Assembly (NCBI GenBank): GCA_011317545.1
Contig: WUJK01000001.1
Location: forward strand, 186,001-250,000
Source of the DNA: Coniella vitis
Taxonomy: Eukaryota > Ascomycota > Sordariomycetes > Diaporthales > Schizoparmaceae
DNA: 64,000 nt
Direction: 5' to 3'
Shown here: piece by piece, positions 31,808 to 43,254 of the stretch
Layout: each line of letters begins with the position of its first letter
Numbering within the stretch: the first letter of the stretch is position 1
Notes under the pieces: model-generated
The model's input: only the letters and a program-made list of their open reading frames with translations
Database searches by the model: none
Told to the model about the DNA's origin: nothing
Position numbers and translations under genes: made by a program

Positions 31808-33870
31808 GGTGGGCAAAGGGGCCTGCTAGAATTGGGCTTTTTCTGCACAGCAAGAGAAAAGAACAAGAGGGCAACACCAGCACAGTCTAGAAAGTGGCGA
31901 GCACCAAGACTCGCCGCTGTGAAAAGACGAGAAGGCAAGTCTTCTTCTTCCGCTCACCCAGTCAGTGTCAGGATCTCGATCGATGGTCTGGCACAGGTTC
32001 ACAAAGGGCTGGAAGAAAGTCAACAAGGCTCAGATATATCTGACGAGCCATGCAAGGAAGTACTCAACAACCGCTACAAATACATCTGCCCCTCGGTACC
32101 GCTGTGTTGGGCTGGAATAACTTATCAGCAAGGGAACACAGCACACTTTGCCAGAGCAGATAAGTGAGTAGGAAGGACTGTGTAATCTGGAAGACCATCT
32201 CCTCCTATCTACCCCACACATCATCTTCCGACTGTGCAGGCTGGAGTTGCGTTGCGTCCGCTTCTTCTGGCAATGGCCCTCGTCTTATCATTACGGATGC
32301 AAGGAGGATGTCGATAGTTACATAACCATACCATCACACATACACGCCCTTTGCCCCTCCATCCGTTATCATTGACCTGTATTTTTATATGCTCTACACA
32401 GAATGCAGAGGCGAGTGAGTGCGTGAGTGAGCGAGCCGTGGCCCAACCTTGGGCTGACCGGATGAGTTCAAATGCCTCTTCACAAAAAAGCAGATAACCG
32501 TCGTTATCTATACTTTTTACTTCACAGAGATAGGCCAACGGAGCACACTTCCGAGCCCGCAGAGGGATGGTCCGGTGCAAAAGATAGCTAGATAGTGTGT
32601 CGACAACATGCTGCTGTGGACTATATATGTGCCATGGGCAAGGAAAAGCATACTTGCGGACAGCAGCATCTCGTCGTCGTTGGTCCATATCCGAGTTTCC
32701 ACTTCCCCGCACATGTGACGCAGGACCGGCAATTTGTTCTCGACATATACATAGTATCTAGCCGTAAATATGTATGGACTATCGACGATCGATCCACATG
32801 CATCCACCCCTGAATCTCGCACTTGATTCCCTCGGTGCAAGGGAGAGAGACTCTTGAGGATGGGATAAGCGTACATGGTATTCTTTTTTAACAGTAATAA
32901 AGGAACAACCCATTTCTACAAGTTATACACTCCATCCTGATGATTCCTCCAAGATTCAACTTGGGCAAGCTGCCGCGCACAAAGCCACAAAACCCTTTTC
33001 CACATCACATGGCGAATGGGCATCTGAAGACGAACATTTTCGGCGTCACTGGTACTTGCTCTTGCTGCTGAACCAGATTGACATCTGCCTCCAGAAAGGC
33101 GACCGACCATGAAGGGCATTCATTATACGTACGTCCTGTAGGCCCATTTCACGACAACTCTAGCCCAGTGGGCCAACATTGGATTCCATAACAGGCCCTC
33201 TTACTTATCTAGAGGTGCCTTGCCGCTGATGCCTGGATCAATCATCGGATCATACTTGAGAGAATCTTGGGATGATTATCTCCAGAAGTGGGCTCCTCTA
33301 ACTGCCCGGTTATCACCCCAAGTTCCCATATTCTCGTCATTCAAGATATACTTCACAGTGATGCTTCAAAAATCATAACTTTACATATGACACAGCCACA
33401 CTGCGACTCTTTGAATAAATCATGATGATCCAGCATTTCCCTTGACGAGTATTCATCTCAAACATGGTTGAAAACATCAGTCCTATCAAGGCGCCCATCA
33501 AAGTCAAAATCGAAGACCTCGAAACCAAAAAGCCACATTAAATGGCATAAAACTGCTAAATAATATGCCAAACTGGGCAATGAAACGCACAATCAGTACA
33601 AACAATCCGATTCCCAACCTCGCGCCTTCCCTTTGCTCCTTCTCATCCTCCCACTTCTTTGCAAAGTGATATCCATCACTGTGCAGGCACTGCGGCATCG
33701 GTCCTCCTGAAATCCTCTTTCCCTGATCCCCACTTCAGACAAATCACATTGTTTTGTCCCCTCAGCAACAACGCAAAGTCTGTCTGCGCCGAGTCATCAA
33801 TCTTCAGTTAGCAGCAGACACTTCAAGAGCACCGCGAGTCAGCCTTGGCCTCTATGGCTCCTCTGCTATG
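31808..33870. other. Intergenic region, no supported gene
   Basis: About 2 kb between the start of the Dal5-type gene and the end of the 1279-aa gene. Only short motif-free ORFs occur on both strands. One TACATAGTA word lies near 32750. The section 33330-33600 is AT-rich. Nothing else stands out. Confidence 0.55.
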
Positions 33871-36800
33871 TTAATCACTTGCAGCAAGCACATGAGGAGG
33901 GTCGGCGCTCTTTGGGATGAGTGTAGGGTCGATGCGAGGCAGCTTGTGTCTGAATGCACCGTCTTCGCCATCGTCCATATCGTCATCCCCGGCTTGTCTT
34001 CGCCTCTTCAGACCAAGGAACGTGGTGAGTCTGTGCAGAACGCCCGTTCTCGGCCGCTGCTGGTCTTGCTGTTGTTGGCCGTCACCGTGTGGCGGATTAT
34101 CGGGTTGCCAGCCCATGGCTATAGGGGGTGCATAATGTAATCAGTACAACAAACATCATCTACGACAAAGGCAAACACAAACAGTTCCTCACTAACCTTC
34201 GGCCGCCTTGACCATGATATCATCGATGACCGCTTTCCTCTTTCGTGGCGTGTCACCCACCGGGAAGGTTCGGTAGCCGTACTTGGTCTCCTTCCTGTTC
34301 TCACCATACGGTCTTGCCTTGGGCCTGTAATAGCTCCAGGGCGTGGGGTCCTCGAGCACGGGATCCCACAGCTGCTGCAGATCGACTTCTGCTGCATGAT
34401 CACCAACGATCCGCCGCTGTTTCTCCGTCGTCTGTAGCTGGACAGGCCACCGGTCAAGGCTGAAATATCTCTTTTTGATATGACCGCGCACCTCTGGCGT
34501 GGCCCAGTCCCAGATCTTTTCGCGAACTTTGCGCGCCTCGGGGTTCGTGTAATCAATTGTTCTCCCGGGGAACAGCATGGTGTTATTCTTGACGCACTCG
34601 TCAATAATGCCCTTCCGAATAGCGGAGAGTGCCGTACTTTGCGTTGCGGGCGTGGCGGAGGATGTGGCTGTTGGTGGTTCCTCGACCCTGAGCGTCGCAC
34701 GCCATACATCAATAAGCGGGCTGGTCTTGCTGTGCTCGGTAAAGTCTTTGCCGCCTGTCTGACGACTCAATTCGGTCTCAAAGGCAGTCAACACGGCGTT
34801 CATATTCTTCATGGTCGAGGTCGGGGTCTGCTGTTGCTGCTGCAGGCGACGTCCTGAAGGTAGAGGGGACCACTCATTGCGCTCTTCGGCCTGCAGATGG
34901 CGGATGGAGTAGCCCCATCTATAGGCAAGACAATGGAAGTATTGTACCACACTCTCGTCCAACGGCCTATGTTCACCATGGCCATAGTCTTGATCCACCA
35001 AGACCACGTCCTCCCAGGTCCGACAGTCGCTAAAGCGAGGCGCAAAGACCATGTCCTCGGGGTATTCATCCAACAGTACTTCAGCATCGTTGCGCTCCCG
35101 CCATACAATGAGCTGCTCAGGGAACAAATCCGACTGGGGCCGCGCAACGAGACCGTAGCTGTGCCAATTCTCTTGGTACTTGCAACGGCCCTGAGACGCG
35201 AGCCGCTCTAGGAATCTTTTGGCGTCATATGGGTAGAACTTGGTCTTTGTGACGAGTCCTTCTCCTTCCAAACCACCTCCCAGCTTATCCATGTGCTCGA
35301 TCAGGGTCTCAATGCCAATCCAAGTCTTGTTGTCTGGAAATAGGGTATCTGATGGATCATGGAAGATGCGCTCCAGGCGCTCCGCGAATGTGATGAATAG
35401 TGCCGTGCGGGGCTCGAGATCATGTATCATCTCATGGTTGGAGGCATGGTTAAAGAGGAAGCGCAACCACTCCATCTCAATCTCATCCAAGAGCCGCACG
35501 GTGGGCTTGATTTGAGTCTGAGTCTGCATCTGGCTCTGAAGGGCTTGACGGCGCGGGGAGGTAACCTGAATGCCTGTCCCGCCACTGCCATCACCTAGTT
35601 CAAAATCTCTGGCTGGATGCAAGTTGGGATGCACAGACGTATCGCGCGAGGATGTGCTGCTGCTGCTGCGTAAGCCTTGCTGATAATAGTACTCCATGTC
35701 TATTAGAAGCGGTCGGGGTGCAATGCGCCGTTCCCGATCCAACAGTTCCTTGAGGCTTCTCAACTGTCTCAGCGCGTCCTGTTGAATTTGTGTTTGGGCC
35801 GAGACCCCTCTCCAGACAAAGGGAACCCAGAGGGAGTGCGGCGGGAGGACAAATGGTTGCGTCAACAGCATTGCGTCCGCCGTCTGTGAGTTCCTCTCGG
35901 TGCTCGTGAAGGCAGTATTGCTGATCGGACTAGGATTTGGCCCTGCTCCCCCGTACTTCCCCATGATAGCACTCCGTGCTGCCTCCATGTGTGTACGATG
36001 GCGTGCCCAGAATTGATTCATGTTGGAGATGAAGCCTTGGGGATCCATTTTGCCGTCCGTCAAGCCCATCTGAGTCGCAGCAAGTTTGATCAACGGCAGG
36101 GGAGCGCCGTTGCCAATCCCAGCATCCTTCCTGACTTGATTGAGGTCAGGCGGGTCTGCGGGCAGTACGAGCATGCAGCCCGTCTTCTGCGCAATCAGGC
36201 GATTCTCAAAGTTGTCAAAGTGGCGCAGTGCGGCTTGGAATCCTGCGCGACGCGAGCCTCGCTCTGCGGCAAAGGCTCGTCTACTTCTGTTGTTGTTAAG
36301 CAGCACTTTGCCATTCCACAGCTTCTTTGAGACGTCCGTTTGTGATACCCAGCCGTTCAGGCCCACACCGTCTTGGGCGACACAGTTCTCGTAATGCCAA
36401 TTCTCGGTCACAAACATGTTTATCGAGTCTTCGCGGGCCCCCATCCGACCTTGTGTTGCCAATACTGCGTCTGGTGGTGCAAGCCAAAACTCGTCCTCGT
36501 CCGTCGCGAGGCCCTGCAGCTGATTAAGTCGCTTGGCCTCCTCGATGTCGTCACTACCAAGTTGCTTCCACATGCCATTGACCGGGTAGATAGGGAAGTC
36601 TCGCTCCGTTCTGAACAATGGCATCAGAGTTTCCTGCCTGCTCTTGGATGTGGAATAGCCCAGTTGGATAGGGTACTCTTCACAGTAGGTCAGCCGTTCC
36701 CTGAACTTTGGTTGGTACTTTGGGTCGAAAACCTTGAGAGGCAAACGTCCGATTCTTTTATGGTAGTCATCAAAGAGCTTGTGTACCCGTAGTGCGCGTT

Positions 36801-37788
36801 TGATCTCACGTAGCACGGCGACAGTGCCAGGGCCCGGACCATCAGCTTGCCATCGTTTGGCAAAGTGATCGTCAACCCAGGCCTCGACTTCCTCTGCCTC
36901 GCGGGCAAAGTCGGGTCGACGGTACATATCTTCGTCTCGCACCCAGTTGAGCATCTGATGAGCGCGCACTCCCATAGGAGGTTGCAGCTGGTTGCGCCAT
37001 ACGTGTGTGGAAGCCATGTCCTGGGGATCGGCACGAGGAGGGGGAGGCACCCTGCCATTCTTGTCGCTGTAGATTCTCAGTGGCGGCGGCTGGCTCACGC
37101 TGCCCGATTGCTTTGAAGGAAGGACGTCAACTTCCCAACCCGAAACGTCGTCGAGATCAGAATCAGCGTGGTGGGCTGGCGATGCCCGCGACGGTTCATT
37201 GTGCGGTATGTGTTGTCCACTTTGTGTCACACTTTCAGTTTCCTCAGGTCTGACCGATCGATCTTGTAGCGGCAGTGGGCTTTGGACACTCTTTCCAGAG
37301 TCCCCGTCCTCAGAAGCTGTTTCATGTTCATCACCAGCCTCTTCTTCTCTGTCGTCACTCTCTTGCTCATTGCTGTGCTCCTCTTCTTCACTGATTTCCT
37401 CTTCAAACTCCTCCTCCTCCTCCTCCTCCTCCTCCTCCTCCTCCTCCTCTTCTTCTTCTTCTTTGCTTTCGACCTCTTCCTCCCGAACACGAGCGATGAT
37501 TGTCGGGTTATAATTCCGGATGACATCCCAGATCAGCGGGTCATTGATCTGCCACGAAGTCTCGTCCAAGACTCTATTGCCAAAGCGGTTTGCAATGACA
37601 CCTGCGAGTTGCAGTGCTGCCTGCATGGAGCCATCGTAGTTACGGAAGAGGCGCTGCCAGAACTGAGCCACGCGCTCGTTGGTAGACCTCGAAGCAGCGG
37701 CGGCAATGTCGTCTATGAAGGCGTGGTCGAGAGGTCTCGTGCCCCAAGGAGTCTGCTGCCACTGATCATCTTGCTCTTGCTGTTCCAT
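33871..37788 (-). CDS. Large uncharacterised protein with acidic low-complexity N-terminal region
   Basis: Two exons, 37788-34197 and 34118-33871, encode 1279 aa; the 78-nt intron (GTTAGT..TATAG) replaces the TAG at 34192 and adds an 82-residue tail. Start MEQQEQDDQ is the first ATG in frame. Residues 1-100 look folded (FIDDIAAAASRSTNERVAQFWQRLF). Residues 110-170 are an almost pure Glu run, followed by a disordered Pro/Ser region. Long folded-looking stretches follow from about residue 250, rich in Trp and Tyr (for example FDPKYQPKFRERLTYCEEYP and WENWHYENC-like segments). Basic patches RKRKAV and GLKRRRQ near the end could be nuclear localisation signals. No known domain recognised. It is divergently paired, 1 kb apart, with the retropepsin-like gene. 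I infer a lineage-restricted nuclear or chromatin-associated protein, with low certainty. Confidence 0.7.
37408..37449 (-). repeat. (GAG)14 repeat encoding poly-glutamate
   Basis: Perfect CTC triplets on the plus strand, continued by TCT triplets, encode the Glu run of the 1279-aa protein. Likely to vary in length between strains. Confidence 0.9.
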
Positions 37789-38807
37789 GGCGAGACGAGG
37801 GAGCAAGAAACTGCTGGCAGTGGCACTTCATGAAAGCGAAAAAGGTGAATGGCGAGAAGGGCAGCGGAGTGAGCCCCAAGTATAGACGCCAAAGGAGAAG
37901 AGGTAGGCAAAAGAAGCCAAGACGATATCGCGATTAGGCCGCAGGCTGCAGCAAAGAGCGCCAGGACCAAGAGCTCGAGGCAGATAGGGAAGGCACAGGA
38001 AGACAATGTTGGGGACAGGCAGAGGGGAAGGAGGCCTCGGAAGTTGGGCCCTTCTCAATCGGACAGACGTAGCTTCCGTTTTGTCAAGCAAGCTCGGGTT
38101 GCCGGCATCATGTCATGTGCCGCCAACACCAGACAATGCCCATGTCTTCCCTTCTTTCTTTCGTCGCCCTCTCCTTTCTTAGTTCTCTTTGCGACTTGCA
38201 CCCCGTGCGCAACACCACTCGACCCGATGCTGCCTTCCGCTCCTCCATGCAAACAAAACAAGTACGAGAAAGTCCCAGCTCAGGCCGGCCCACGCGCAGC
38301 AATGAACAAACCAAAAAGAACGCAGCAGAAAAGGACAGAAGTTGCGCGCCAGACGCTTTCGGAAAGGCTGCCTCCATCACAAAGAAAGCTGGAAAAGTTC
38401 AATGGGTGGTCTTGAGTGTTGGTCAAAGAAATGCGCTGCCAACCTTTCTGTCGTTCCTGAAAAAAAGAACGCCGCCGCCTTTGTTCTGCGGACAGTCCCG
38501 AGCTCACAGTGGCGCAGCCCCCCTGGCTCCCTATTCGCCAATGGCTAGAGATGGCTAGAAATTGCACTTTCCTAGCCATCACAATTGAGGACAATGGAGC
38601 GAACATGGTGTATCCAGCCGAGTGCATACGATCTGCAGGAGTTTGGGCGGTTCGAGGAGTTCGAAACCACACGCTGTCGACTCCCGTGACGATCGCTACA
38701 AGTAGGGGAACCCGCAATCTCTCACGTTGCTGCTTGGTAGATTTTTGACTGCTTTTGGTTTGATATACCTGTGATCGTCTCTGCCACAGGAAAGCAAGAT
38801 TCTCAAG
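37789..38807. other. Divergent promoter region of the 34-41 kb gene pair
   Basis: 1019 bp between the two divergent starts. Poly-pyrimidine stretches near 38150-38180 fit core promoter regions. ORFs here (for example 38280-38894 minus) overlap both strands and lack motifs, so I call none. Confidence 0.55.
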
Positions 38808-41054
38808 ATGGAGTTCCCGCAGCCGCAAACCAGCAACAACGAGCCGCCACACAGTGCTGAAGTTGGCCATCGAACGACTTCCTCGAATGCTCAATCAATA
38901 TTACCATCTGACGAAAATGCCGCTCCACTGCTGAGGCAACATCAAGACCACCAGCGAAAGAATGAGGCACAAGCTGCCTACGCAAGTAATGCAGAGGTGC
39001 CAGCACTGACTCCACGCACTTCCGCAAATGTCTGGGGAGGAAACAGCACGTTTTCCCTCAGCGGTCTTGAGAACGATGCACGAATAACGACTCAACCTAC
39101 AGATTCTTTCTCGGGGGCGAGTATTCGTCCTGGTCAATCATCAGAAGCAGGGGTAGTCGAGGCACAGCCATCATCGAGTACAAACACAGATCCGCACTGG
39201 CAGCCTTCGCTAGCAGTAGGCTCTATCGACGCACCCAACCTAGGTGCCAAAGAGGCTGCACGGCGCCACATGCTGCAATGGGAGCATATCCAAGCCTATA
39301 ACCGCTTACACCACCCGTCTGCCGACTTGCAAATCATCCTGGAGCGGCTTGCTTCGGCGAGGACTGCCTACGAGCGGCTGTGCCATGTGAGCGAGCAGGA
39401 CCAACAAACAGAGGCATCTCTCCCACTTGTACAGCAACCCTCGCATCAACGAGAGCAAATTGAACGGCGTATAGCTCTTTTGCAAAGGACTCTGCTCAGG
39501 TACCTTGGTGAAGAGTTTGCGGCAATGCGGCGCAACATTACGGCTGCGCTAGAGGGTTACAATAACGGAGAAATCGGTTTCTCTGATAGCTTTACCCTGA
39601 TTTACGCGGGGCGCATAGTTGACAGAGGAAAGTGTAAAAGCTGGGTTGACTTTACGGTTGACAGACAGCAGAGGCTGAATCAGTATTGTCAGAAGTATGG
39701 CGAAGGGTATCTGTGGTGGGAGCCGCCGTTGCTTGTTGCGAGTGGTAGCGGTGGAAGTGCGGAAGGAGGGCGCATGTTGGCCAAAAAGGGCATTACGGTC
39801 AATGTCTCGAGAGCAGACACAATGTATCCTGTGCATGACGCTGGTGGAAGGGCTTTCCGTGATGGCGCGTGCCATTACAAAGTTCCACTAGGATTCAAGA
39901 AGGACGACAGCCTGCGATGTCGCCATTCGGAGACGGAAAGGGCTTTTAATGTAAACTTGGATGCGCCACTCAAGCCGTTACTACCGAAAGGTGACAATCA
40001 AAAGAAGCCGCCAGATGGAAACGAGGAAACACAGGTGGAAAGGAAGTCAAGTCGGAAGAGGGTCCGCGATGAAGGGCAGGCCGCGGGGCCAGCCCAGTTG
40101 GCACCCTATAGCAGGAAATTGCGCGGGTCAGCAGCCAGGCTCCGGGCCACGATCGACAAGCAACAGACCGAACCAAAATACCAGTCCAGGGCCGAGACGG
40201 GCAGGCCACCTGCAGAAGCAGCGGCAACAACACGACAGGCTGAGGCCAAAGCAAAGGAACACCAAAACGAAGGTAGCAGTGGGCCCACCGTCTTCTTCAA
40301 CATGGTACTCGACAGTGGCGCCGAACTGCCCCTCCTCCTTTACGACGACCTGAAACTGCTGGGTTTCGACGCAAAGGACTTCAACGCTGCCTCAGTGATT
40401 GAGCTCGACTGCGCAGGTGGCCTGACGAGCGAGTCCCTTACGTTCGAGCTCCTTGCAGGCCTTGAGCTGCACGACCAACCGGCCAATAATGCAGGAAGAT
40501 GTTCTGCATTCCCTTTGTCGACATTCTCGTCGGCAGCAGTAGGAGCAGCCATCCACCACCACATTCGCTCTCCAGAGTCGCACTTTTTCCCATCGCGCAT
40601 CCTGATGCTCGGCCCGGAGGTCACAGCACCACCCTACGGGGGCTTTAGCACTCAGCGACTCTCTGGTATTCTGCCCTTTTTGGCGTACTATACCGCGTCG
40701 GCGCCGGGGAACGGGCAGATGGCGTTTGCTGAGGAAAGAGTAGAGGTGCTAGGGAGGCGTAACATGCCCTTTGGAATGCGTTATGATCCATTCGACACTG
40801 GACATGGTGGTGACCACGGGGAAAGGCGGCAGCAGCAGCAGGTGAAGGAGAGGATCGAGAACGCAGTGACCAAGATTGGCGGAGCGCACTTGGGCATGCA
40901 AAAGGTCAAGTTCGAGTACGCGATGGAACATGGCCATGTTTTGGTGGAGCAAGACGCATTTAGCCGAGATGGAAGGAGAATCACGACAACTGTGACGCTG
41001 GTCGAGCAGGATGGAACAATGGTTAGGGAGTATCGTTGTACGCCAGCGAAATAG
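38808..41054 (+). CDS. Uncharacterised protein with retropepsin-like aspartic protease motif
   Basis: Single exon, 748 aa. Residues 1-150 are disordered Ser/Gln/Asn-rich. A helical region at 150-240 contains LQIILERLASARTAYERL and QIERRIALLQRTLLRYLGEEF. A Trp/Tyr-rich block follows at 260-330 (GEGYLWWEPPLLVASG). A basic, Lys/Arg-rich linker with ERKSSRKRVRDE (about 410-430) looks like a nuclear signal. At residues 499-520 stands NMVLDSGAELPLLLYDDLKLLG, read as hydrophobic strand, D502-S-G-A-E, hydrophobic helix. This is the D-(S/T)-G-A active-site signature of retropepsin-type aspartic proteases and the like-folded fungal proteins. A later segment (RLSGILPFLAYYTASAPGNG) could be the second-half strand. 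It could be a domesticated retroelement protease or an independent family; no gag or reverse transcriptase sequence flanks it. Catalysis is unproven. Confidence 0.72.
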   Translation: MEFPQPQTSNNEPPHSAEVGHRTTSSNAQSILPSDENAAPLLRQHQDHQRKNEAQAAYASNAEVPALTPRTSANVWGGNSTFSLSGLENDARITTQPTDSFSGASIRPGQSSEAGVVEAQPSSSTNTDPHWQPSLAVGSIDAPNLGAKEAARRHMLQWEHIQAYNRLHHPSADLQIILERLASARTAYERLCHVSEQDQQTEASLPLVQQPSHQREQIERRIALLQRTLLRYLGEEFAAMRRNITAALEGYNNGEIGFSDSFTLIYAGRIVDRGKCKSWVDFTVDRQQRLNQYCQKYGEGYLWWEPPLLVASGSGGSAEGGRMLAKKGITVNVSRADTMYPVHDAGGRAFRDGACHYKVPLGFKKDDSLRCRHSETERAFNVNLDAPLKPLLPKGDNQKKPPDGNEETQVERKSSRKRVRDEGQAAGPAQLAPYSRKLRGSAARLRATIDKQQTEPKYQSRAETGRPPAEAAATTRQAEAKAKEHQNEGSSGPTVFFNMVLDSGAELPLLLYDDLKLLGFDAKDFNAASVIELDCAGGLTSESLTFELLAGLELHDQPANNAGRCSAFPLSTFSSAAVGAAIHHHIRSPESHFFPSRILMLGPEVTAPPYGGFSTQRLSGILPFLAYYTASAPGNGQMAFAEERVEVLGRRNMPFGMRYDPFDTGHGGDHGERRQQQQVKERIENAVTKIGGAHLGMQKVKFEYAMEHGHVLVEQDAFSRDGRRITTTVTLVEQDGTMVREYRCTPAK

Positions 41055-41117
41055 GGTTGATAGAGGCCCGCCCCCTTTGGATTGGAAGACGGTGGGCTAT
41101 TTGCTTTGTTTTCAGAC

Positions 41118-41124
41118 TATACAA
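41118..41124 (+). promoter_or_regulatory. TATA-like box of the 5S rRNA gene
   Basis: TATACAA at -30 to -24 relative to the 5S start, the position where filamentous-fungal 5S genes carry a TATA element needed for RNA polymerase III. Confidence 0.6.
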
Positions 41125-41147
41125 AGCTAAAGACCAGAGCCTGAGAC

Positions 41148-41266
41148 ACATGCGACCATACCTAGTGGAAAACTTGGGATCCCGTCCGCTCTCCCCTAAA
41201 TAAGCCACTAAGGGCCGGATTAGTAGTTAAGTGGGTGACCATTAGCGAATACCCGGTGTTGCATGT
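41148..41266 (+). rRNA. 5S ribosomal RNA gene (diverged isotype)
   Basis: 119 bp recognisable throughout as 5S rRNA: the GTGGAAAAC and GGGATCCCGTCCGCTCT blocks, TAAGCC, AGTAGTT, GGGTGACC, AGCGAAT and a terminal GTGTTGCATGT. The ends pair as helix I (ACATGCGAC with GTTGCATGT, one G-U). Helix II pairs CCTAGTGG with CCACTAAGG with one bulged A. Helix IV pairs AGTGG with CCATT around a GTGA loop. A T-run follows at 41265 for polymerase III termination. Compared with the usual ascomycete 5S as I remember it, there are a dozen or so substitutions, yet paired positions seem to change together. It sits alone between protein genes, as 5S genes do in Neurospora and its relatives. It could also be a recently inactivated copy. 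Confidence 0.9.
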
Positions 41267-43223
41267 TTTGATATTGTTCTCCTTTCTTTTTGCTTATGAC
41301 TCGCAGGTGTGATGACAATGTTGGGCTTGTTGGCTGAGTTGCTGTTTATGACATGCAGGATAATCCCATTCATGCTTGAAGTAGATCATCAATAGAAGAG
41401 AGGATCACTTAACTAACAACAGCTGACTCACTTCCGCTTCCGCCGCGCTCACCGAATCTCGCGACCCATATATCCAGCTTTCGGCTGTGAAATAGGCGTA
41501 CTATGTGTGTAGCAAGCCGAGAGAAGTCAATGCACACACAGGTCACCAGGCGGGTTCTTTTCCCTTTTTTTTCTTAGCACCCCCTTATGGATTTTCCCCG
41601 GGAGGGTGGTTTGGCAAGGCTGTCTAGCGTCGGACTGCCATCTCCCCTATACTATGTATTATGGTAGATCGTCAGATCATCCCAGGTGGGCGTAGTAGTC
41701 TAAAAAGGATAGACACCATGTACACCGCCGCCCCTGGGCGCCGGGGATCGCGGGATCTGAGCTCCCGGTTAAATAAGCCCTCTAGGTACATGTGTCTGTG
41801 TGTCTGCGGGAGCCACCTAAGCTGCCAGGCGTGAATACTATCGAGTTCTTTTTTTTTTTTTGTCTTCTTTTTTTTTTTTCCGAGATTGGTGGGCCTGTTT
41901 ACGATTTCACGATCGGTATTAAACAGACGTACCTGGCTGTCCGCTACGAAACCGAGGGCAACGCCCCAGTACTGCGGATGGGAGCCCTCTAGGTACGGGC
42001 GGTATGGACTTCAACAATGAGCCGCTAATATGGGGGAGGGGGGGCATGGTTCGTCCTTGGTGTTCTAGGATTTCTCCTTTGCTGTGCAAAGGAGGAAAGT
42101 ATCATTAAAGAAGCCAAAGCCAGCCTCTGTGGATTTATTTCCTGGTCGTTGAATCCTCCTGTATAGGCGATCATTAGTGCTACTTAAGAAAAAAAAAAAT
42201 ACAACAAAAGCCCAGTCCCCAAATACTGTCAAGAGAACGCCCATAATGTATTCCTCCCATCTCTCCAGACACGCGGTGACACGCAGTCCCTCCAATTTCA
42301 TCCCATTTTCATCTCAACCCTGTCCATTCACGCCTCCCTCACCCCAGTCGGATCAAGCACACCAAGTTTGCCAAAGTAAATCCCCCCCCCCCACCGCAAA
42401 ACTTGCTGCTCTTTTTTTTTCTTTTCTTTCTTTTTTTTCTTTCCCCTCTTCTCTAGTTTCCTTATTACTTTAACCAACAACGCCAACGCCAAACGCCAAG
42501 ATTAGCCCGACGCCTCTTCACTCTTTCTTCTTCTTCTTTATTCTTCCCCCCCCCCTCTGAGAAATGCCTTGGCATTCTGATCCAATCACCTGCCTCCCTT
42601 TGCGACCACGTTTTCCCCTTTGGGAAGGTCCCCGCGGCCGTTCCGCAACAAAACTCACTACTATGTATGCACACAACACCATAACGCTTTAGCAAAAAGT
42701 TGAAACGAACGTACTTTATTTCTTTTTTTCCGCGTGTTGCAACAAAGTACTTTGTGTGTCGAGTGAGGAACAAAAAAAAAAAAAAAAAAAAAAAAACCCT
42801 TGGACTAAACCCCCCCGCGCCTCCCACATATACACACAAACGGCACAAGTAAAAGGAAAATAAATAAACCCTCACATTATCAACTCTCCCAATCGTAAAA
42901 AGCAAAACCCACACTCGCCGTTTATAGGGCGGTGGTTTCTCTTTTCCCGGAGAAATGAGGGTTATTGAATGGCCGCCAAAACCCAACCAACACCGTCAAG
43001 AACCCAACCCCAATTGTGGCGTAATACCCATTTCCCAATCTCCGTTTTCCCCCTTTCTTCTTTTCTTTGGGGGGGCGGGGGGGGAAGGAGGGGGCATGGA
43101 TTATTTATATAGTATTAACTCGACCCACTTACTCACTTTCACTTTTACTTTCACTTTTACTACCACTCACTTCACTCCTTGCCTGGTATATAATAATAAT
43201 ATCAAATCATATCATATTATACA

Positions 43224-43254
<31 letters not shown>

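Noticed and set aside
41730..41790. Possible 5S fragment (shares TAAATAAGCC with the 5S gene at 41148)
   Set aside because: Only a dozen bases match and the flanks do not align with the rest of 5S.
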